This document shows positions 56,656 to 64,000 of a stretch of DNA of 64,000 bases, in pieces (within the stretch, counting starts at the first letter, position 1; each line of letters begins with the position of its first letter). The stretch lies in contig NC_073628.1 in NCBI RefSeq assembly GCF_029407905.1, positions 20,675,501 through 20,739,500 of the forward strand, written 5' to 3'. The notes under the pieces are model-generated. The model saw nothing but the letters and a program-made list of their open reading frames with translations. It had not been told where the DNA came from and ran no database searches. The position numbers and the translations under genes were made by a program. The stretch comes from Bubalus kerabau (lineage: Eukaryota; Chordata; Mammalia; Artiodactyla; Bovidae).

Positions 56656-59020
56656 TCTACACCTTGGTTATTTACTAAGATGCACTGAGTGACCCTCCGC
56701 ACAGCCAGGAACCATCTAAACGACCAACCATTCTTAAAAGGAGCTATCACTGTGCCAGTCCTTAGCAGGAAGGGAATTTAGCTTGCTTTAACCCAGCCCA
56801 GCAGATCCACTACCAATTAGATGAATCAATTTAAAGAGCTGGCATTTGTGGGGTTGACTTGCTGAAACTGCATTTATCATTGTGACCACTGAGTGGGGGA
56901 GGGGCCCTACCATGAACTCAGTAAATCAAGAGCATCTAAAAACACCTTAACTATCTCCCCAGAAGACACTGGCCCAAAAGGATCTGATAGGATGCTCTGC
57001 CTTACCTAATTCATTCTCTTCTTGCTGTTCTTTCTCACAGATTCAAATGCATAGTGACATGTGGCTGTTCATGACCATATGCGAATATCTTCAGTGTCTA
57101 TTTATGCAGTAGAACATAAACCCAAAGAGGAGACCTTGCCTTGGGGAATGCCATAGATGTCAACGACTGCTCCAACTGACTTTGCCACTTTAAATAGCTC
57201 TCCACCTTTGCGCTGTTGATAGAGGCAGTTTGGTTGAAGTCATAAGATAGGTGAGGCTTCCAAGAATGTAATCTGCCCTGTAAACCAGTAGATGTAGAAA
57301 ATTTAAAAAAAGAAAGAAATTTCTGCTAGTAGATGTCAGAGTCAAGGTGTCAATTCCATCCATTTTCAGAAGAAGTTTGTGTTTTGCAATCTTCCTTTTC
57401 TACTTAAAAGATATGAAGTCATATCTTGAACTCAACTCCACTCTGTCTTTTCTCCCTTAATGAATCAACCCCTGTATTATTCTTGGAGGTGGAGTCATTT
57501 GGAAAGGGGAGGAAATTTATCCTTGTATGTGTCAAAGTTTGTCAAGTATCTCAAAGTCTCTGGGAATGAGGATGGCAGACACCCATTAATTCAAGACAAA
57601 TATAGAAACCTGACAATAAAGCCTCTTGAGTTGCAAATCTTTCACCTTCCTAATCTGCCAAAACTCAAATTTTGGAAGCCTGAAATACTGAGGACATGAC
57701 AATGAGAACACACTTCTGGCTGCAAAAGAAAATCAGCTTCACCACCACTGTCTCCTTCACATCCTTAACCCCCCACCTCTTCTCTTGTTCAACTTAATCC
57801 TCCAGAAAACAAAGCAGGGTCAGCAGAATGTGCTTGGGGTTAGATTGCCCAATTTGCTGAAGCCTTCAAGGTAGAAATTGTGTCCAGATTAAGATCTCCA
57901 TCCCAGATTCTCCATCTCACTGCCACGGTGCTTCCTGTCTTTGCTGGGCCATGCTCACCGAGCCCCTTCAAAGAGGGTAGCATTTCCAGGCTGCTGAGGA
58001 CAGATAAATGCCTGTTGTTTTACACAGGCTGGGTGGGGGAGCGGGTGTAAACCTCTTTGCTCTGCACAAAGGCAGCCTGATAATGACAAATTGCCTTGTC
58101 AACCACAAGAGATACTTAGTTATTAATGGAAATAATAGCAGATTATATCAGCTTTGCACACTATAATCAAAAAGGAAGATCAAAGGGAACTAATGTTACA
58201 AACAGTTACCAGTGAAGACATGCTAATGAGATAAAAACCACTTTCATCTTCCCTCCCCAAATGCACCAGTGGTATCATCATTGATAATAAACATCATCAT
58301 TTAAACTTGGACAATATTTTTAACACCCAAAGTCCAGCCACACCAGGGCTGCTTTTCTCTATTTGATAAAATTGTTTTCAATGTTTTTTAAAAAACAAAA
58401 ACTTGATTGCATTCTGCTTGTGTTATAGTAATACATGTTTGTGAACCATCTAGCTGATCTCAACTGGTTCAGACTAAACTCCCATTGCCATTGATTGTGG
58501 CTGCAAACGTTTGAACATGGGGCCATTTGGTTCTTTAATAATCGAGCTAGGATATATAACTCTTCTCTGATGTGTCATTTAGGAGAATATTGCTATACAG
58601 TAGAATACTTTTCATATTTACCCAATCTTCCCTACCATTAAGTCACCCCTTTGTTTCTTTGAAGCACTTTACAAATATTAGTGAGTGTCAAGGCCATTCT
58701 CAGAAGGTACACAGGTATTTCTATCATCTTTTCTCCTATACAGAAAATGACAAAAAAAAGATCACTGACCATGGATTGTTTTATCCTTACAAATATCTTG
58801 ATTTGAAGTTTCACATTCAGAGTAGTGAAATGGCATCATTCCACACTAAGCATACGATATTTGGATGATAATTTATATGTCTTAGCAAGGACATTTAATA
58901 ATCTTGAGCTTCTTTATGAAAAAATGAGGGTAAGAATGCCTAACGTGGGTGAAAACTGTAAGAACTCATTCACATAAAATTTCCTAGTGGGGATCATACA
59001 GTAACTTTGAAGTAAACTGA
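56656..59020. other. 2.4 kb repeat-poor region, candidate regulatory DNA
   Basis: No transposon recognised. 58050-58260 holds AACCACA (RUNX-type, 58101-58107), AGATCAAAGGG (TCF/LEF-type, 58177-58187) and TTATTAATGG (homeodomain-type) close together. A 79-codon frame at 57460-57699 and a 98-codon frame at 58572-58868 have no domains. The regulatory role is inference only. Confidence 0.35.
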
Positions 59021-59160
59021 TGTGTTAGTTGCTAAGTCATGTCTGACCCTTTGAGACCCCACGAACTATAGCCCACCAGGCTCCTCTGTCCATGAGATTC
59101 TCCAGGAAAAAATACTGGAGTGGGTAGCCACTCCCTTCTCTAGGAGGTCTTCCCAACCTT
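59021..59160 (-). mobile_element. Bov-tA SINE fragment, minus strand
   Basis: Tail and BovA body only (GTTAGTTGCTAAGTCATGTC to GGAGGTCTTCCCAACC). The tRNA head is absent and a BovB follows directly. Confidence 0.88.
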
Positions 59161-60417
59161 CAGTTCAGTTCAGTGGCTCAGTCGTGTCCGACTCTTTGTG
59201 ACCCCATGAATCGCAGCACGCCAGGCCTCCCTGTCCATCACCAACTCCCGGAGTTCACTGAGACTCACGTCCATCAAGTCAGTGATGCCATCCAGCCATC
59301 TCATCCTCTGTCGTCCCCTTCTCCTCCTGCCCCCAATCCCTCCCAGCATCAGAGTCTTTTCCAATGAGTCAACTCTTCGCATGAGGTGGCAAGAGTACTG
59401 GAGTTTCAGCTGTAGCATCATTCCTTCCAAAGAAATCCCAGGGCTGATCTCCTTCAGAATGGACTGGTTGGATCACCCTGCAGTCCAAGGGACTCTCAAG
59501 AGTCTTCTCCAACACCACAGTTCAAAAGGATCAATTCTTTGGCGCTCAGCCTTCTTCACAGTCCAACTCTCACATCCATACATGACCACAGGAAAAACCA
59601 TAGCCTTGACTAGACAGACCTTTGTCTCTGCTTTTGAATACGCTATCTAGGTTGGTCATAACTTTGCTTCCAAGGAGTAAGCGTCTTTTAATTTCATGGC
59701 TGCAGTCACCATCTGCAGTGATTTTGGAGCCCCAAAAAATAAAGTCTGACACTGTTTCCACTGTTTCCCCATCTATTTCCCATGAAGTGATGGGACTGGA
59801 TGCCATGATATTCGGAATGTTGAGCTTTAAGCCAACTTTTTCACTCTCCTCTTTCACTTCCATCAAGAGGCTTTTTAGTTCCTCTTCACTTTCTGCCACA
59901 AAGGTGGTGTCATCTGCATATCTGAGGTTATTGATATTTCTCCCGGCAATCTTGATTCCAGCTTGTGTTTCTTCCAGTCCAGCGTGTCTCATGATGTACT
60001 CTGCATATAACTTAAATAAACAGGGTGACAATATACAGCCTTGACGTACTCCTTTTCCTATTTGGAACCAGTCTGTTGTTCCATGTCCAGTTCTAACTGT
60101 TGCTTCCTGACCTGTGTACAGATTTCTCAAGAGGCAGGTCAGGTGGTCTGGTATTCCCATCTCTTTCAGAATTTTCCATAGTTTATTGTGATCTGCACAG
60201 TCAAAGGCTTTGGCATAGTCAATAAAGCAGAAATAGATGTTTTTCTGGAACTCTCTTGCTTTTTCTATGATCCAGCAGATGTTGGCAATTTGATCTCTGG
60301 TTCCTCTGCCTTTTCTAAAACCAGCTTGAACATCAGGCAGTTCACGGTTCACGTATTGCTGAAGCCTGGCTTGGAGAATTTTGAGCATTACTTTACTAGC
60401 ATGTGAGATGAGTGCAA
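59161..60417 (-). mobile_element. BovB LINE, copy 13, best preserved, minus strand
   Basis: 1257 bp, 5'-truncated within RT, with an intact 3' end. TTCCCAACCTT is repeated exactly at 59150-59160 and 60418-60428. It keeps all later RT motifs in one frame and looks like one of the youngest BovB insertions here. Confidence 0.97.
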
Positions 60418-60490
60418 TTCCCAACCTTACCTTCCAACAAATAAACCAAAGCCTGGAGAGCTTATGGGTTTTTACCACCAGCTGCATCAT
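59570..60490 (-). pseudogene. BovB RT, longest frame in the window (306 codons)
   Basis: Residues 1-24 come from flanking DNA outside the insertion; BovB begins at residue 25. Motif A FIDYAKAFD has Asp at 91; motif B GVRQGCILSP lies at 147-156; YADD at 191-194. All key polymerase residues are present. The frame loses register near its end, where about 14 bp are missing after GCAGAGAC (minus, near 59625). The endonuclease and N-terminal RT are missing, so it cannot retrotranspose. Confidence 0.94.
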
Positions 60491-61744
60491 TTGATTATTT
60501 TATAGTTCGGAAATATAATACATCCATTTAATATAAAAAATATTCATTTAGAAAAACTAGTGGCATTGATTCTTATCCTTCCTTCTTTAGAATATAGACA
60601 AATTAAAAGATTTCCCCTTATCAACTGTGCAACATGCTATGAAAATAAAAAGTCATGATGCAATATTGTATACCAATCCTAATGAGAACTATATCCCCAA
60701 AGTAACTTATTTTTACTTTCAGTGAAAAGCAGGGTAGAAAACATCTTCAGGAGAAAACCAGGAATATTTTTGAAAGATAAAGATAAAAAGATTCTCACTG
60801 AAGGACAAAATCAGAGTGGAGGGAAGGAATTTCAGCAGTAAATAAAAACAGATGGCTACAGAGGTGAAAGCTATTCTTCCAAGCAGAGTTCCAGGAATGC
60901 TACACCATCTACATGGCAGGTGTGGGGAGCACGACTTGGCTCTGGGTCAGAAAAAGATTAATTATAAAGATTCCACTATATGAAATATTTCGGCCACATG
61001 TCTTCTCTTCTCCTTCTTCTATAATTTCTGTTCATGCAGTGAGATAAACAACAATCCACTTGCCCTGAAGAATAAAGCAGATATATCAAAAGAATGTGGG
61101 GACTTATTCAAAAGCCAAATACAGGATAAGTTGAGCATCAAAATAAATCATTACTGAAACAGATTGTAACCTGTCGAATAAACTAGGAACCCGTGAGCCC
61201 ATACTGATACAAATAAACAAATAAATAAATGAGAAAGGAAAAGCCTACCACAGTGTAAAGTGTCAAGTAATGTCAGTTGATAAATGTAAATAGTAATTAA
61301 CATTAGAGTATAAAAGCCTTGCAGACACCATCTTGAACATGTGATAAGATGTAGTGTCACCTGTATCAAAATGAGCAGTCATTAAGCATCTTCTGATGAG
61401 AGGAACCAGCATCGCTGCTGTGGTAGTCTTGCCAAAGTTCTATAACCAGAAGCTGGTCATGGGCAACCTCACAAGTATAACTGAGAGATGTTCTGCCAAA
61501 TAACTTCTCTATATTTTTCAATAGCAAGGTCATTGAAAAAAGGAAAAGAGAGTATTTTCTAAATTGAAGTCTATTCAAGACCTTTGATGACTAAATGCTA
61601 CATGGGATTTTAGAAGGAATCATTAATCTATAAAGAATATTTTGGGAATAAGCAATGAACTTTGAATGGGCCTTTGAATTAGAAGGTAATATTATCTCAG
61701 TGTTGATGTTCTGATTTTGAAAGTTATATTGTGGCTTTCTAGAG
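60429..61744. other. 1.3 kb unassigned sequence
   Basis: Short frames of 70-72 codons on minus (61151-61578) without domains. AAATAAATAAATGAG simple tract near 61211. Nothing else. Confidence 0.4.
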
Positions 61745-61918
61745 GTGTATCCTTTTTTTTTTTTCTTTTAAAATGTTTATTTTATATGGGAGTACAGTTG
61801 ATTAACAATGTGTTAGTTTCAGTGTACAGCAAAGTGGTTGTACATATATATGTATCTATTATTTTTCAAGTTTCTTTTCCCATTTAGATTATTAGAGAAT
61901 ATTGAGCAGAGTTTTAGG
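61745..61918 (-). mobile_element. L1 LINE 3' end, minus strand
   Basis: T run (minus poly-A) then GGAGTACAGTTGATTAACAA, GTGTACAGCAAAGTGGTTGT and GAGAATATTGAGCAGAGTT: a strongly 5'-truncated artiodactyl L1. Confidence 0.88.
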
Positions 61919-62052
61919 AATAAACACTAAAGTACTGAGAGATAATGAGAACTCATGTCTGTAACTTGTTCTCAAATGGTTAGGCATAAAATAATAGAAA
62001 CATGTAAAAATAAATAAAGTAATAAAACAAATGCTGACATATTAACACTGGT

Positions 62053-62461
62053 GAACCTGGGTATTAAGGACTGAGCTGTGCACCTCTGAAATGGAAATGT
62101 TGAAATTGGAAGCTCCGGTACCCCAGAATGTGACAGCTATATGGAGACAGGTCCTTTAAAAAAGCGATTAAGATTACACAAGGTCATATGGGTGGGTCCT
62201 TATCAAATTTGACTGGTGTCCTTATAAGAAGAGGAAATTATAAAAATTCACCAGGGTGGTATTTGATAGAGGAAAGATTATGTAAGGACATCGTGGGAAG
62301 GTGGAAATCTTCAAACCAAGGAGAAAAGATTCAGAAGAAATCAAACCTGCTGACACTTGATCTTAAATTTTCATCTCTGCAAGTATGAGAAAACAAGTTT
62401 CTAATGTTTTGCCACCCATTTGTGATAATTTGTTATAGCAGCACTTTCAGATTCATAATAT
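62053..62461 (+). mobile_element. MaLR-type LTR (MLT-like), plus strand
   Basis: ACCCCAGAATGTGACAGCTA, GACTGGTGTCCTTATAAGAA, CTGCTGACACTTGATCTTAA and TTTGTTATAGCAGCACTTTC follow the order of ancient MaLR LTRs. No internal region. Confidence 0.7.
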
Positions 62462-62630
62462 ATAGAGAGTATATAGGCAATCTTTGTTCCATTCTCACAA
62501 CTTTTATAAGAGCTTGAAATTAATTTTTCAATTTTAAAATAGAAAGGTAAACATTAAGGAAAAATGGTACACATCTGTATAGTCTAACACAGAAACAAAA
62601 ATATTGAAAGGGTAGTATTAAATTTTCTAA

Positions 62631-63942
62631 ATTAATTAATTTATTTTAATTGGAGGCTAATTACTTTACAATATTGTGGTGGTTTTTGCCATACATTGAC
62701 ATGGATCAGCCATGGGTGTACATGTGTCCCCTGTCCTGAAATCCTCTCTAACCTCCCTCCCCATCCCATCCCTCTGGGTTGTCCCAGTGTACTGGCTTTG
62801 AGTGCTCTGTTTCATGCATCAAATTTGGACCGGTCATCTATTTCACATATGGTAATATACATGTTTCAATGCTGTTCTCTCAAATCATTCCACCCTCGCC
62901 TTCTCCCACAGAGTCCAAAAGACTGTTCTTTATATCTGTGTCTCTTTTGCATATAGGGTCATTGTTACCATCTTTCTAAATTCCATAAATATATGTTAAT
63001 ATACTGTATTGGTATTTTTCTTTCTGACTTACTTCGCTCTGTATAATAGGCTTCAGTTTCATCCACTTCATTAGAACTGACTCAAATGTGTTCTTTTTAA
63101 TAGCTGAGTAATATTCCATTGTGCATATGTGCCACAGTTTTCTTATCCATTTGTCTGCCGATGGACATCTAGGTTGCTTCCATGTCCCAGCTACTGTAAA
63201 CAGTGCTGTGATGAACATCGTGGTGCATGTGTCTCTTTCAGTTCTGGTTTCCTTGGAGTGTATCCCCAGTAGTGGGATTGCTGGGTTGTATGGCAGTTCT
63301 ATTTCCAGTTTTTAAAGGAATCTCCACACTGTTCTCCATAGTGACTGTACTAGCTTACATTCCCACCAACAGTGTAAGAGGGGTCCCTTTTCTCCTCACC
63401 CTCTCCAGCATTTATTGTTTGTAGACTTTTTGATAGCAGCCATTCTGACCAGTATCAGAATGGCACCTCATTGTGGTTTTGATTTGCATTTCTCTGATAA
63501 TGAGTGATGTTGAGCATCTTTTCATGTGTTTGTAAGCCATCTGTATGGCTTCTTTGAAGAGATGCCTGTTTAGTTCTTTGGCCCATTTTTTGATTGGGTT
63601 GTTTATTTTTCTTGTATTGAGCTGCATGAGCTGCTTGTATATTTTTGAGATTAATTCTTTGTCAGTTGCTTCATTTTCTATTATTTTCTCCCATTCTGAA
63701 GGCTATCTTTTCACCTTGCTTATAGTTTCCTTCATTGTGCAAAAGCTTTTAAGTTTAATTAGGTCCTGTTCATTTATTTTTGCTTTTATTTCCATTACTC
63801 TGGAAGGTGGGTCATATAGGATCTTGCTGTATTTTATGTGAGAGGGTGTTCTGTCTATGTTTTCCTCTGGAAGTTTTATAGTTTTTGGTCTTACAATTAG
63901 ATCTTTAATTCATTTTGAGTTTATTTTTGTGCATGGTGTCAA
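62631..63942 (-). mobile_element. Young ruminant L1, ORF2 end and 3' UTR, minus strand
   Basis: 3' UTR (TTTTAATTGGAGGCTAATTA), the ORF2 stop at 62976-62978, then ORF2 in reverse to 63942, where a Bov-tA begins. Sister of 33976-34739 but longer and with a different 3' UTR end. Confidence 0.94.
62976..63218 (-). pseudogene. L1 ORF2 C-terminal 80 codons
   Basis: Same C-terminus as at 34030-34383 (WIRKLWHICTMEYYSAIKKN, ending TYIYGI). A change upstream breaks the frame beyond 63218. Confidence 0.9.
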
Positions 63943-64000
63943 ACACTCCAGTATTCTGGCCTGGAGAATTCCATGGACTGTATAGTCCATGGGGTTGCAA
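63943..64000 (+). mobile_element. Bov-tA SINE part, cut by window end
   Basis: CACTCCAGTATTCTGGCCTG to GTCCATGGGGTTGCAA, the BovA body with an internal gap. Continues outside. Confidence 0.85.

Noticed and set aside
1..64000. CRISPR arrays, operons, bacterial or phage genes
   Set aside because: Repeats are dispersed retroposons with TSDs and A-rich or tandem tails, and no spacer-repeat pattern or prokaryotic gene layout exists.

Overview
This window reads as nuclear DNA from a ruminant, most likely a bovid (cattle, sheep, goat or a close relative). The evidence is direct: many copies of the BovB (RTE-class) LINE, of the SINEs built on its 3' end (Bov-tA and dimeric Bov-A2), of CHR-type tRNA-derived SINEs, and of artiodactyl L1. 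I cannot tell the species from sequence alone. I see no host protein-coding exon, RNA gene, CRISPR array or bacterial feature I would defend; the window looks intergenic or deep-intronic. The longest open frames are BovB reverse-transcriptase relics, L1 ORF2 ends, or their antisense shadows.

Layout. 1-9 kb: two Bov-tA, a 2.3 kb BovB (+), an ancient transposon relic, an old L1 (+) carrying two SINEs, and an antisense L1. 9-16 kb: a quiet stretch with L2 and MIR, then a BovB (+)/BovB (-) inverted pair and a second copy of the ancient relic. 16.3-19.2 kb: one ancient repeat split by a Bov-tA and by an L1 that itself holds a BovB (-), a Bov-tA (-) and a BovB (+). 19.5-28 kb: small BovB pieces, a (GT)n array, Bov-A2, a Bov-tA dimer with a very long target duplication, and a 2.35 kb BovB (-). 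28-34 kb: old T-rich and LTR relics, a ruminant ERV-type LTR, scattered SINEs. 33.9-36.4 kb: a Bov-tA interrupted by a young L1, then a 1.4 kb BovB (-) with a 69-bp tandem duplication. 36-50 kb: quiet DNA with L1, MIR and hAT relics, nested SINEs and a 46-bp-arm hairpin. 50.5-52.5 kb: BovB (+). 53-59 kb: the most repeat-poor part, with candidate regulatory sequence. 59.2-60.4 kb: the best-preserved BovB (-). 61.7-64 kb: L1 fragments, a MaLR-type LTR and the edge of a Bov-tA.

How the parts relate. About 14.4 kb (roughly 22 percent) is BovB by my own tally of 15 pieces. BovB supplies the enzymology for Bov-tA and Bov-A2, whose tails copy the BovB 3' end; L1 probably mobilised CHR. Target-site duplications (TSDs) can be read for many insertions, so the relative order of several events follows from the sequence. 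The most informative observations are the nested stack at 16.3-19.2 kb, the SINE/L1 nest at 33.9-34.9 kb, the inverted duplication at 48.4 kb, one BovB CpG codon that has decayed differently in ten copies, and the most intact BovB at 59-60 kb. None amounts to a new biological system.
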